DNA from: Eubacteriales Family XIII. Incertae Sedis bacterium | GTDB lineage: Bacteria > Bacillota > Clostridia > Peptostreptococcales > Anaerovoracaceae | NCBI GenBank assembly: GCA_031261345.1 | Contig: JAISKC010000053.1 | Coordinates: 38,605-102,604, forward strand | Direction: 5' to 3' | Length of the DNA stretch: 64,000 nt | In this document: one piece after another, positions 1-7,680 of the stretch | Layout of the letters: the number at the start of each line of letters is the position of its first letter | Numbering within the stretch: the stretch's first letter is position 1 | The notes under the pieces: model-generated | What the model saw: the letters and a program-made list of their open reading frames with translations, nothing else | Databases searched by the model: none | Told to the model about the DNA's origin: nothing | Made by a program: the position numbers and the translations under genes

Positions 1-160
1 CTATCACAGCCTGATCGTATCCTTCTCGCTTTGCCGTTTCCTCTTTTATCGGAAATGTCCATGTCATTTCCCAACGGTTTTCGCTTACATTCTCAATGCG
101 AATGCCATACAATCGTTTCGTTTCAGGACACTTGCATATTGCAATGACGGTTTCATTCAT
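1..160 (-). CDS. Partial CxC-containing protein of the TerY-P-like operon (cut by window edge)
   Basis: An open frame starts with ATG at 160-158 and stays open to the left edge (53 codons). The N-terminus reads MNETVIAICKCPETKRLYG, with a Cys-x-Cys pair that could be the first half of a zinc ribbon. The start overlaps the end of the phosphatase gene (its TGA is at 155-153), so the two are probably translationally coupled. Small metal-binding proteins are known neighbours of vWA/PP2C/kinase stress-signalling triads, which fits, but the rest of the gene is outside the window and the family cannot be assigned. That it is a real gene is well supported by the overlap; the function is inference. 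Confidence 0.6.
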   Translation of the reverse strand, partial: MNETVIAICKCPETKRLYGIRIENVSENRWEMTWTFPIKEETAKREGYDQAVI

Positions 161-1088
161 TGTTTTCCAACACCTTTTCATCAGCGAAGTAAGCTACTAC
201 CATCGTTGTATCATCACCACAGCCCATTTTGCTCGTTTCGACAAGCCAATCAGTGAGATTTGATTCTACCGCCTCGAAGCCATGTTCTTTGATGTTGTTG
301 AAATATTCACGAATCGCATTGTCATATTCTCTTTGACTTGGATAGCTGTTTGCAAATCCGTCCGTTGTCAAAAAGTAGGCATACGGACGATTTTCTGACT
401 TTTTCAAACGAAGCACTTTGGTCTTTGCGTTCTTCCACGAATCAACCCTACCAATGGAATGTGTCTCAACTCCGAGAATTTTGTCGGTCACGACCACGGA
501 TTCGATTTTATTATCATCAATACGAACAGCATCCCCATCCCCAAGCTGGAAAGCAAAAACAAAGTCCTCGGCAATCACCAATCCGAGAAGGGTTGACCCG
601 TATTTTTTTAGAAGCAATGACCAATCTATAGAGCCGTCATCATGTAGACAATCATGGCGCATCTCTGACTTGTGTTTGCGATGAACTTCTTCTTTCCATT
701 CATTGGTTATCGTTTGCGCAATTTTCGTTTGACCATCTCTGTTTAGAAAACTAATTAGTTCATCAGTCGCAGGTGAGTATTTTTTATCCTTTTTGAAAGC
801 TGTAAGTACACCATCTGTAATAGCCCCTATCTTCTCCTTTAGCAGTGAATCTGAAAATTTATCAATCCTATATTTCCGAGCATAATCACTCATAATGCGG
901 CAAAATACATCAACCGCAATTTGCGATCCATCTTTGCTGAATTCCGCATATTTGCTGCCGTGTCCATCCGCAACTGCAAGAATTAGCACATTGCCTTCCT
1001 CCACAATCTTAAAGCAATCTTGCCCCTCAGTGCCTGAACGTTCATGCGAAGCCCCTGTTACGCTTTTGCCCAAAAAATGTACTTGCAT
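153..1088 (-). CDS. PP2C-family serine/threonine phosphatase
   Basis: 311 aa from the ATG at 1088 (MQVHFLGKS). Upstream in-frame codons overlap the vWA gene; a GGGG stretch lies about 10 nt before this ATG. PP2C metal-binding signatures are visible in order: DGHG near residue 42, a GDGD motif near 185, TTDGF near 244 and CGDDTTMVV close to the C-terminus. The enzyme should dephosphorylate Ser/Thr residues using two metal ions. It lies 19 bp downstream of the vWA gene and after the kinase, so the kinase/phosphatase pair probably acts on a shared target such as the vWA or PH-like protein. This vWA-PP2C-kinase grouping matches the TerY-P triad described for tellurite/stress-associated systems. 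The biological trigger is unknown. Confidence 0.88.
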   Translation of the reverse strand: MQVHFLGKSVTGASHERSGTEGQDCFKIVEEGNVLILAVADGHGSKYAEFSKDGSQIAVDVFCRIMSDYARKYRIDKFSDSLLKEKIGAITDGVLTAFKKDKKYSPATDELISFLNRDGQTKIAQTITNEWKEEVHRKHKSEMRHDCLHDDGSIDWSLLLKKYGSTLLGLVIAEDFVFAFQLGDGDAVRIDDNKIESVVVTDKILGVETHSIGRVDSWKNAKTKVLRLKKSENRPYAYFLTTDGFANSYPSQREYDNAIREYFNNIKEHGFEAVESNLTDWLVETSKMGCGDDTTMVVAYFADEKVLENNE

Positions 1089-1107
1089 TTCATTATTTCC
1101 CCATAAG

Positions 1108-1863
1108 TTACCAAACATCGCCTCCACTGATATCATCTCCACTCGGTATGTTGTCAATATCAATTACCAGTGGCGCACCACCCCCACCTCCTGAAGACAC
1201 TCCATCCGGTGCAAATGTTGCACCTTTTGGTGCGTCAATTTCAGCAGGTCTGCTTGCAGGTGCCGATACTGCCGACGCCGCTGTTGATGCCCACTTTATC
1301 ATACGGATTAATGCCTCCGGGTTATTCGCCTGAAGAACAAGTTCGCTATTGTCAGTGAATTCCTTGAGAACCGTATCGTCCGCATCCTGCCCGATTGATA
1401 TTGCGATTTTCACGGCTTTTTTCCCCCAAGGAAGATTTTTCAATGCATCGAGTGATTTCTTGTAATTGTCCGTGGGTTGCCCATCAGAGAGTAACACCAG
1501 CACAGGCGGAAGTGCACGGTCTGTCATTGGAGGAATTGTAAGTTGTGCCGTAAGTAGTTCAAAAGCCTTTCCCAGATCAGTGACTCCTCCTGCGATCAAA
1601 TCCTCCCACGCAAAATCTTCTACTGCCACAGGAGCAGTTGTAATCCATGACGCCCCCGTTGAAAATTTCAGCGTTTGAACCAACAGTTGTGCGTTGGGGT
1701 TGTTCTCCGCTGCACTCACCATCTCTGGGATTACCGATTGAATTGCATGGTTCACCGCCCCGATTTTTTCTCCGAACATCGATCCTGAGCAATCCACAAT
1801 CCAAAAAAAGTGTAATGGTCTGCTTGCGAGTGCTCCGCCCGGTCTTACTAATATCTTCTTCAT
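1108..1863 (-). CDS. von Willebrand factor A domain protein, TerY-like
   Basis: 251 aa. A single vWA fold begins almost at the N-terminus: DCSGSM (residues 24-29) is the MIDAS DxSxS motif, followed by the MIDAS threonine in GGVTDLGKAF and the aspartate in LLSDGQPTDN. There is no signal peptide or membrane segment, so it should be cytoplasmic. The last 45 or so residues are a low-complexity, Gly/Asp-rich tail (SSGGGGGAPLV and SGDDISGGDVW), probably flexible. A strong AGGAGG ribosome site precedes the ATG at 1863. TerY-type vWA proteins serve as metal-dependent adaptors in Ter stress systems; being flanked by a kinase and PP2C suggests phosphorylation-controlled assembly. No terC, terD or terZ-type gene is visible beside it, so the link to tellurite resistance itself is not supported. 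Confidence 0.85.
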   Translation of the reverse strand: MKKILVRPGGALASRPLHFFWIVDCSGSMFGEKIGAVNHAIQSVIPEMVSAAENNPNAQLLVQTLKFSTGASWITTAPVAVEDFAWEDLIAGGVTDLGKAFELLTAQLTIPPMTDRALPPVLVLLSDGQPTDNYKKSLDALKNLPWGKKAVKIAISIGQDADDTVLKEFTDNSELVLQANNPEALIRMIKWASTAASAVSAPASRPAEIDAPKGATFAPDGVSSGGGGGAPLVIDIDNIPSGDDISGGDVW

Positions 1864-1918
1864 TTTGTCCTCCTCTTACTATTATAAATATAATGAATTT
1901 TCTATCCATCACGAGCTT

Positions 1919-3223
1919 TTATCCAAGTTTTTCAAACGTTCCTACAAGTTGACCGAAATTAATTTTTGAATCCTTCGCAATTGTCGCAGATCTTCCTGGA
2001 GAAACGGGTATCTGAGTGCCGTCCGCTTTTATGTACGTCCAGTTTTCATTGCTCTCATTTCTGATACCCCACAAGTTGGGATTGTTAGGATTTTGTATAA
2101 GGGATCCAACGACCGTTTCCATATCGTAATCTTTATTTAAATCATGGGAAAAAAGCCTTGCTCCAGCATTGAGGAGAACGTTATTCTTACCAATGTGAAG
2201 GATGAGAGGAATGCTAACCACTTTTTTGCAGTGCCAGCAAGTGTGTGCTTCCCCTGCACTTGCCTTATCTTCATCAAAGAAAACTTCCACTCCACACGAG
2301 CCGCATTTGACAATACCAGTCATCAAATTTGCGAATGCATCAAGCCATTCATTCTCAGTAACTCGGCGGGCTGGCTCCCTTAGTCCAATTGTAAATGAGC
2401 GTTTGAACAAATCTTTTAGTTTCTGCGGATAAAGTTCCCAATAAGTCAGCGCATTATCTTGATAGCCTTTCAATGGAAAGTTACTCTTATCATTTTCGTC
2501 AAAAATGAAAAGGGGCTTGGTTCCGTAAAGCTGGCTCATTGCAGGTATGTCCATACACTTTATTTTCGCCTCAAGTGCCCCTTCAAGAGGATGGTTGAGC
2601 ATGAACATATAGAATAAAAGAACCGCAAGCGAAAACAAATCAGTATTTCTCGACGGCTTATCTTTTCCAACGACAATCTCCGGAGCCATGAAACGGGGTG
2701 TACCATAAACAGTTGTAGGGCTCAAATTTGCCGCAACATTATCATTGTCACAAATGAGGACATCCCCCGTTTTCGGATTTATGAATAAATTACCAAATGA
2801 GATATCACGATAGGAATACCCCATGACATGAAGCTTTCTATATCCCAATGTCAGATTGTATGCCGCCTTGCTAAGTGCGTCGAATGTGGGCTCAGCCCTA
2901 CGTTTCATAATGTCTACAATACTTTTGTATTCCGATGGTCTAAGCGGCATGATGTATCCAAATGAATCAGAACTCTGAACAATCATATCCTGCGGCCAAA
3001 GAAATGTATCATCGGGAGCACCCTCTTTCACAAGATTCTCAATAATCTCTTTCTGCTCTTTTGTAGCCATATGTTTGAAATACCACTTCAACGCATACTT
3101 TGAAGTTCCTTTTGTAACCGAGTAAACTTCGCCTTGACCACCAGCACCAAGAAAATCCATCACTAAATAATCATTTCCGCTCTCTGATTTAAGGAATTCT
3201 CCTGATTTTAATAAACCATCCAT
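1919..3223 (-). CDS. Serine/threonine protein kinase with C-terminal zinc ribbon
   Basis: 434 aa from the ATG at 3223; a GTG 15 bp upstream is in frame but the AAGGAGG ribosome site lies between it and the ATG. The kinase domain shows a glycine loop (GAGGQGEVY), the ATP-binding lysine in YALKWY, a catalytic loop YRDISFGN, DND in place of DFG (the metal-binding Asp is kept) and GTPRFMAPE, so it should be active. After about residue 300 there are two CxxC pairs (CGSC and CWHC), a probable zinc ribbon, followed by about 90 residues ending in a beta-rich segment that resembles a degenerate FHA domain (inference). No transmembrane helix is seen, unlike PASTA kinases. Position between the PH-like protein and vWA/PP2C genes fits the TerY-P-like signalling module. 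Confidence 0.88.
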   Translation of the reverse strand: MDGLLKSGEFLKSESGNDYLVMDFLGAGGQGEVYSVTKGTSKYALKWYFKHMATKEQKEIIENLVKEGAPDDTFLWPQDMIVQSSDSFGYIMPLRPSEYKSIVDIMKRRAEPTFDALSKAAYNLTLGYRKLHVMGYSYRDISFGNLFINPKTGDVLICDNDNVAANLSPTTVYGTPRFMAPEIVVGKDKPSRNTDLFSLAVLLFYMFMLNHPLEGALEAKIKCMDIPAMSQLYGTKPLFIFDENDKSNFPLKGYQDNALTYWELYPQKLKDLFKRSFTIGLREPARRVTENEWLDAFANLMTGIVKCGSCGVEVFFDEDKASAGEAHTCWHCKKVVSIPLILHIGKNNVLLNAGARLFSHDLNKDYDMETVVGSLIQNPNNPNLWGIRNESNENWTYIKADGTQIPVSPGRSATIAKDSKINFGQLVGTFEKLG

Positions 3224-3234
3224 TTTTTCCTCCT

Positions 3235-3744
3235 TCACGTTACCAAAGTGACTACCTGAGAAATGACATTGCCATCCGGTACAAACAACCGAAATGATTT
3301 TGTGTCATATTGAAGCTCGATAGCATTTGAATATGGATTGATTGCAGATAACTTCGTATGAAGCTTATCAAAGCCATTCGTAGTCGACTGGAAGATGATA
3401 CGCTTGTTTGTGATATAGAGTATTCCATGAATCTGCTCCGTATACTCGTCCTCAACTACATCTGTCTGACCTTTGCCCATATAATGGCGAATACCAAATA
3501 ATCCCTGGAAACTCGCACCGCCACCTCGACGAACATATCTTTTATGTTTCTTTTCAACGACGAGAATGGCAGGGTCGAAGTAATGAAGTTCTTCACTTTG
3601 CTTCATTATCAGCCTTTGCGTCTTCAATATGGCAAGACGTCCATTTCTGATTTCATCTATCGCAGCCATAGGCATTTGTGAAACCAAAATCGGGGTATTA
3701 CTAATATTAGCCGTGTCGCCCGTTAACCAATTCCAAAAACTCAT
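3235..3744 (-). CDS. PH/GRAM-like domain protein, first main gene of the signalling operon
   Basis: 169 aa from the ATG at 3744 (MSFWNWLTGD). The frame extends further upstream, but the ATG is preceded by AGAGAG and overlapped by the stop of a leader ORF (ATGA), which favours it. The C-terminal half has the pattern GILYITNKRIIFQS followed by alternating beta strands, typical of bacterial PH/GRAM-like domains found in stress and envelope proteins; the N-terminal half is helical. No membrane helix or signal peptide. Such domains bind partners or membranes; here it is probably a sensor or substrate of the downstream kinase/phosphatase pair (inference from context). 11 bp separates its stop from the kinase ATG. 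Confidence 0.65.
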   Translation of the reverse strand: MSFWNWLTGDTANISNTPILVSQMPMAAIDEIRNGRLAILKTQRLIMKQSEELHYFDPAILVVEKKHKRYVRRGGGASFQGLFGIRHYMGKGQTDVVEDEYTEQIHGILYITNKRIIFQSTTNGFDKLHTKLSAINPYSNAIELQYDTKSFRLFVPDGNVISQVVTLVT

Positions 3745-3872
3745 ACGCTCTCTATGACATCTGCACGCAACAAAAAAACACCTCGCGAAAAACAACGCAA
3801 AGTGTCCAAAGCCCAACAATATAAAGGCGTGTCGCTATTTCTTAGAAATGAGCACCCCCCCCCATTTAACAT
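3741..3872 (-). CDS. Candidate leader peptide ORF with G9 run, 43 codons
   Basis: Reading leftward from the ATG at 3872-3870, the frame is Met-Leu-Asn-Gly-Gly-Gly-Cys-Ser and continues for 43 codons to a TGA at 3743-3741 that overlaps the ATG of the PH-like gene (ATGA). Codons 4-6 are GGG GGG GGG. The frame runs straight through an intrinsic-terminator hairpin and its T-tract, encoding a Gly-Val-Phe-Leu-Leu stretch there. This layout fits an attenuation leader in which translation controls terminator folding and re-initiation at the first gene. There is no clear ribosome-binding site, and a 43-codon open frame can arise by chance, so the call rests on the ATGA overlap and on two similar leaders in the window. 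Confidence 0.45.
   Translation of the reverse strand: MLNGGGCSFLRNSDTPLYCWALDTLRCFSRGVFLLRADVIESV
3772..3805 (-). terminator. Intrinsic terminator/attenuator before the Ter-like operon
   Basis: On the minus strand ACACTTTGCG (3805-3796) can pair with CGCGAGGTGT (3787-3778) as a 10-bp stem with two G-U pairs and an 8-nt loop, followed at once by seven T. No minus-strand gene lies upstream within several hundred bases, so it can hardly be the end of another operon. Its place 28 bp before the first start codon argues for attenuation. Confidence 0.6.
3855..3863 (-). repeat. G9 homopolymer in the Ter-like operon leader
   Basis: Nine consecutive C on the plus strand (G on the transcript). They encode three glycines near the start of the leader ORF. 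One inserted or deleted base would shift the leader frame: with ten or eight G the leader would stop soon after the run, before the terminator. Next to it (3837-3849) is the palindrome ATTTCTTAGAAAT, a possible operator. Confidence 0.6.
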
Positions 3873-4089
3873 TATTTACCATATGGAGATCAAAAAACAA
3901 CATCTAAGTCCTTCCAAAAACAAAAATCAATTCTCCAAAACCATTAGCCCTGCAAGATAACCAACCAAACCAACAGTTAAGGCAATGCTAACACCAAAGT
4001 AAAAAAATAACAAGTAAAATTTTAGTAAAGCCCGCGGCAATTTACGCGGCAATTTCAATGTCAGCAAAACAACATCAACGTGAGCAAAA

Positions 4090-4156
4090 CGCGTACTATT
4101 TGCCAATTCGGTAAAAACAAAGGGTGTTTTTCTACCATATTCCCGAATAGTACGCG
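4090..4156. repeat. 67-bp interrupted palindrome downstream of pyrE
   Basis: Outer arms CGCGTACTATT (4090-4100) and AATAGTACGCG (4146-4156) are exact reverse complements. Inside them GGTAAAAAC faces GTTTTTCTACC with one extra base. The whole can fold as a long hairpin on either strand. It lies in the 380-base gene-free stretch between pyrE and the Ter-like leader, whose remaining sequence (3873-4089) is AT-rich and shows no gene. Confidence 0.7.
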
Positions 4157-4196
4157 ATTATAAATCCTCAACATTGCCCTCACTATGACGGTTGCT

Positions 4197-4224
4197 GGAT
4201 TCTGCGACTTCGCGCAGAATGACA
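4197..4224. repeat. Intergenic palindromic repeat (GGATT...AATGACA type) after pyrE
   Basis: A unit starting GGATT and ending AATGACA with stem TTCTGCG/CGCAGAA around ACTTCG. It follows the layout of the copies near 20.4, 21.4, 30.2 and 35.1 kb. It lies 27 bp beyond the pyrE stop and may also help end the pyr transcript, although no T-tract follows on the minus strand. Confidence 0.65.
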
Positions 4225-4251
4225 TAGCAAATTGCAGGATGACATTATAAT

Positions 4252-4926
4252 TTACTTCGCTGGTTTGTACTTCTTTAGGTAGGCTCTGATGGCTTCGGCT
4301 TTGTCCGGAGCCGTTTTGCTTAGTTTATCGGCGATTTCTTCTGCGTCCACTATTGAAAATACGGGGAAGTTCATCTCTCTGCTCGCCTCAACCACGGCAC
4401 TGAGTTCGCCCTGCCCACGCTCTTTTCTATCGACGGCGATGAGCGAGCCGATGATATTTGCACCTTCTATCGAAGCGATGAGCGGCACGACTTCCCTGAG
4501 TGCGGTGCCGGCTGTCATCACGTCGTCCACAATCAAAACATTTGAGCCGGCTGTCGGAACCAGTCCAACGAGGTTTCCGCCCTCACCGTGATCCTTTGCC
4601 TCCTTGCGATTGAAGCAATACCCAACATCTATCCCAAAGTCCTTAGCCAAAGCGATACTTGTAGTAACGGCAAGAGGGATACCCTTGTAAGCAGACCCAA
4701 AAATGACATCGGGAAGCGAAGTGATAAGCCCACTCTCCTTCGCATCTACGATAGCCGCCGCATAGTAGGACCCGAGCTCAGAAATAAGAAGCCCTGTGTT
4801 GAACTTGCCGGTATTCACCATATAGGGAGACTGCCGCCCACTCTTCAAAGTGAAATCTCCAAAGGTAAGAGCTCCCGAAGAAAGCAAAAACGAAACAAAC
4901 GAACCCTTATAATCATTAGTGCTCAT
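4252..4926 (-). CDS. pyrE: Orotate phosphoribosyltransferase
   Basis: 224 aa; joins orotate to PRPP to give orotidine 5'-phosphate, the fifth step of UMP synthesis. The PRPP-binding signature VLIVDDVMTAGTALRE is intact near residues 130-145, and the N-terminal FGDFTLKSGRQSPYMVNTG is typical of the longer, fungal/clostridial-like OPRTases. The ATG at 4926 has AAGGAGG upstream and overlaps the pyrD stop by 11 bp, indicating translational coupling. It is the last gene of the seven-gene pyr operon. A palindromic repeat and a longer palindrome follow it. Confidence 0.97.
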   Translation of the reverse strand: MSTNDYKGSFVSFLLSSGALTFGDFTLKSGRQSPYMVNTGKFNTGLLISELGSYYAAAIVDAKESGLITSLPDVIFGSAYKGIPLAVTTSIALAKDFGIDVGYCFNRKEAKDHGEGGNLVGLVPTAGSNVLIVDDVMTAGTALREVVPLIASIEGANIIGSLIAVDRKERGQGELSAVVEASREMNFPVFSIVDAEEIADKLSKTAPDKAEAIRAYLKKYKPAK

Positions 4927-5821
4927 AATTCCTCCTTAGCAGCTCCAAAGTCTGCTCATCGTGCAGAAGCTCCGTCAGCTCCGACAAAATATCAATAGGG
5001 GCTACGGGATTGATCAGCGCCGCAGTGCCAACGGCAACAGCCCGCGCACCGGCAAGCAAGAACTCAAGCGCGTCCGCCCCCGTCATGATACCGCCCATGC
5101 CGATGACGGGCAAAGACACGGCGCGGGAGACCTGATAGACCATGCGAACAGCGACAGGTTTCACAGCCGGACCGGAAAGCCCGCCGGTACCGTTCGCGAG
5201 GACAGGTTGGCCGGTTCGAAGATCGATCCTCATGCCCAAAAGTGTATTTATCAAAGAAATCGCGTCCGCTCCTGCTTCCTCAACGGAGCGAGCAATGGCG
5301 GAAATATCCGTTACATTCGGGGTGAGCTTCACAATCAGCGGCTTCCGTGTGAGCTTTCGAACTTCCCGAACGAGCTCAGCTGCAAGATTTGCATCGGTTC
5401 CAAACCCGATACCGCCGCAGGAAATGTTCGGGCAGGAGATGTTCAGCTCAAGCATATCGACATCGGTCCCATCAAGTTTGGATACGACCTCAAGATATTC
5501 GTCCACACTATGACCGCAAACATTGCAAATTACCGTAGCTCCCAAATCCTTCAAAGCGCGAAGCTCGCCTGTGATGTAGTCATCGACACCCTTGTTCTCG
5601 AGGCCGACGGAATTCAGCATTCCTCCATAGGTCTCCGCTATTCGAGGTGTTGGGTTTCCCTCCCAAGGCAAAGGAGCGACACCCTTCGTAGTTACTGCCC
5701 CCAAAAGACTTGGATCATAAAAACCTGTGGTATACTGCCCACTGAAAGTCCCTGAAGCCGTAGTGACGGGATTCTTCCATGTAACCCCCGCAATATTCAC
5801 ACTCAAATCAAAATTTTTCAT
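4916..5821 (-). CDS. pyrD: Dihydroorotate dehydrogenase B, FMN catalytic subunit
   Basis: 301 aa class 1B enzyme; oxidises dihydroorotate to orotate with electrons leaving through PyrK to NAD. Seen: the substrate/FMN region (NPVTTASGTF), LELNISCPN followed by SCGGIGFG holding the catalytic cysteine region, KLTPNVTD, and the C-terminal phosphate-binding glycine motifs (GTGGLSG, GMGGIMTGADA). The ATG at 5821 lies just after pyrK, separated by a 14-bp tandem duplication that supplies a GGTGAT ribosome site. Its partner PyrK is the adjacent upstream gene, as in other Firmicutes heterotetrameric DHODs. Cytosolic, not membrane-linked to quinone. Confidence 0.96.
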   Translation of the reverse strand: MKNFDLSVNIAGVTWKNPVTTASGTFSGQYTTGFYDPSLLGAVTTKGVAPLPWEGNPTPRIAETYGGMLNSVGLENKGVDDYITGELRALKDLGATVICNVCGHSVDEYLEVVSKLDGTDVDMLELNISCPNISCGGIGFGTDANLAAELVREVRKLTRKPLIVKLTPNVTDISAIARSVEEAGADAISLINTLLGMRIDLRTGQPVLANGTGGLSGPAVKPVAVRMVYQVSRAVSLPVIGMGGIMTGADALEFLLAGARAVAVGTAALINPVAPIDILSELTELLHDEQTLELLRRNYEH

Positions 5822-5823
5822 CT

Positions 5824-5851
5824 ATCACCAAACTATTATCACCAAACTATT
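5824..5851. repeat. 14-bp tandem duplication at the pyrK/pyrD junction
   Basis: ATCACCAAACTATT occurs twice back to back (5824-5837 and 5838-5851). On the coding strand it duplicates the last codons and stop of pyrK, giving a second copy of the stop, and it places a GGTGAT ribosome-site-like sequence before the pyrD ATG. Confidence 0.9.
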
Positions 5852-6708
5852 TTCTCGGCGGGAAATACGGGCCCATCGACGCAGACCTTCCTGCGCAAAA
5901 GTCCGGCGCCAGTACCATCGGCGTTTTCATCAGCCTTCACCTCAATCGAGCAGCCGACGCAGGCTCCGTAGCCGCAACCCATACGAGCCTCAAGCGAAGC
6001 CCGAAGAGGAATACTCAGCTCCTCGCACCAAGAAGCTACGGTCTTCATCATAGGCTGAGGTCCGCAGGTCAGAGCGCACGTCCCTGCCTCACTCGAAAGG
6101 CCCCGCGTATCAAACTCCGTATTCAGCAGATCGACAACGGTTCCTACCCGTCCCCCTGAAGAAGCAAGCGGAATAGTATCAGAAATCGCATGAACATGGA
6201 CACCGAAAGCTTCAAACTCACGGAGATACCAAGGCTCGGCAGGAAATCCCAGATATGCACTAATTTTCTTAGGCATGTCCGCAACAAAATGTCCATCCGC
6301 AAGCACCCTAGCCGCAAACAATAGAGGCGCAACACCGAGTCCTCCTCCGATCAAAAGTACCTCATCTCTCGGGCCGTATGAATTATCATAAAAAAAGCCG
6401 TTGCCGTGCGGCCCGAAAATCTCCAAAAAAACGCCGTCAACAGTAGGCTCTTCCCCGTATCCAATCAAACGGCTAAGCTCCAAAGTCCCCTCACCGACCA
6501 CGGCATAGACAAGGGTGAGCACCTCATTCTCCATGTCCGAATCACAAATGCTGATAGGTCTTGGCAAAAGCAAATCCTCGCGCGGCAAATAAACATTCAC
6601 AAACTGCCCTGGCAGCACGGCGTCCACAAGCAAAGGAGCGTCCACCTTCATCTCGAAAACGCCCTCGGAGACTTCCCTGTTACTGATTATCCGATAATTG
6701 TTTCTCAT
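5839..6708 (-). CDS. pyrK: Dihydroorotate dehydrogenase B, electron-transfer subunit
   Basis: 289 aa from the ATG at 6708, whose first bases overlap the pyrF stop (ATGA). This start is preferred over an upstream in-frame codon inside pyrF. It carries FAD and a [2Fe-2S] cluster and passes electrons from PyrD to NAD. Visible: the FAD-binding RPISICD motif near residue 57, the nucleotide-binding GGGLGVAPLLFAA near 112, and near the C-terminus CGYGACVGC plus a later KVCVDGP that supply the four cluster cysteines. Somewhat longer than the usual 250-260 aa because of extra residues around EVKADENADGTGAG. Sits between pyrF and pyrD in the operon. Confidence 0.95.
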   Translation of the reverse strand: MRNNYRIISNREVSEGVFEMKVDAPLLVDAVLPGQFVNVYLPREDLLLPRPISICDSDMENEVLTLVYAVVGEGTLELSRLIGYGEEPTVDGVFLEIFGPHGNGFFYDNSYGPRDEVLLIGGGLGVAPLLFAARVLADGHFVADMPKKISAYLGFPAEPWYLREFEAFGVHVHAISDTIPLASSGGRVGTVVDLLNTEFDTRGLSSEAGTCALTCGPQPMMKTVASWCEELSIPLRASLEARMGCGYGACVGCSIEVKADENADGTGAGLLRRKVCVDGPVFPAEKIVW

Positions 6709-7622
6709 AGCACAGAGTTGAGGTCGTCCCTCATGGAAATGGCCGCCGCCCGCGCCGCTTCGCCAACACTCGCACCAGAAGAATTCTTCCACGCACCGAT
6801 GATTCCGCGCGAGGAATTCACGATACAGCCCCTGCCATTTTTGTCAAAAAAGCCGCGAAGATCGGCCGCCGAACCGCCCTGCGCACCGTAGCCTGGCACG
6901 AGGAAAAACGTGTTGTCCATCGTGTGCCTGAGCCGCTCGCCCTCCTCAGGGTGAGTCGCCCCGACAACCGCGCCAATCTTGCTGTAGCCGTATTTGCCGA
7001 CAAAATCCTTGCCCCAGTGGTTGACGAGGCCGCCAACGTATTCGTAGAGCGGAAGCGTGCCGAGCGTCGTATATGCTATAGGCAAATCTTGGATATCCTT
7101 ACTGCTCTTGTTACTCGTCTTCACGAGCATGAAAATACCTCGCTCGAGTTCGGAAAGGACCTTCGCAAACGGCTCGATGCTGTCGTAGCCGAGGTAGGGA
7201 TTTAGCGTAACAAAGTCCTCGCACCAGACCTTGAAATCGTGGCCGGCCGCGTGGGTGAAGCCGATGTGGGTTGCGTATGACTCAGCCGTCGAGCCGATGT
7301 CGCCGCGCTTGATGTCGCCGATGACTATCAGCCCCTTTGACTTCGCATATTTCACGGTCTCGATGTAGGCGCCTATGCCCTCATAGCCGAGTGCTTCGTA
7401 GAAGGCTATGTTTGGTTTCACCGCTGGCACGATGTCTGCGATGGCATCGATTATCTCGCAACCGAACCTGAAGTAGGCGGTGGCGACAGCCATTTTGTTC
7501 AGCTCAACCTCTTCTACAGCCTCCTTGATGTAAGACTCGGGAACGACGCCCTCCGTGGGATCTAAGCCGACCACCACGGGACTTTTCAGCTCGTCTATCC
7601 GTTCAATTAACCTGTCTATCAT
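6705..7622 (-). CDS. pyrF: Orotidine 5'-phosphate decarboxylase (long, type 2)
   Basis: 305 aa; decarboxylates OMP to UMP, the last step of the pathway. The catalytic signature GDIKRGDIGSTAE is intact near residue 100, with VVVGLDPTEG at the N-terminus and a phosphate-binding region SSRGIIGAW near the C-terminus. The length places it in the longer OMPDC subfamily. The ribosome site GGGAG is 11 nt from the ATG. Between pyrC and pyrF are 58 bp containing two small perfect palindromes (ATGCATTTATGCAT and ACATAATA-AA-TATTATGT). Confidence 0.96.
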   Translation of the reverse strand: MIDRLIERIDELKSPVVVGLDPTEGVVPESYIKEAVEEVELNKMAVATAYFRFGCEIIDAIADIVPAVKPNIAFYEALGYEGIGAYIETVKYAKSKGLIVIGDIKRGDIGSTAESYATHIGFTHAAGHDFKVWCEDFVTLNPYLGYDSIEPFAKVLSELERGIFMLVKTSNKSSKDIQDLPIAYTTLGTLPLYEYVGGLVNHWGKDFVGKYGYSKIGAVVGATHPEEGERLRHTMDNTFFLVPGYGAQGGSAADLRGFFDKNGRGCIVNSSRGIIGAWKNSSGASVGEAARAAAISMRDDLNSVL

Positions 7623-7680
7623 AAATAATTACTCCCATGCATTTATGCATTACATAATAAATATTATGTCAACCGCGTTT

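Noticed and set aside
1148..1333. Plus-strand ORFs opposite the vWA, PP2C, pyr and nif genes
   Set aside because: They are mirror frames of well-supported genes, without ribosome sites or recognisable domains.
3745..3819. Longer N-terminus of the PH-like protein (MLGFGHFALFF...)
   Set aside because: It would overlap the attenuator hairpin out of phase with the leader and has no ribosome site; the ATG at 3744 is coupled to the leader stop.
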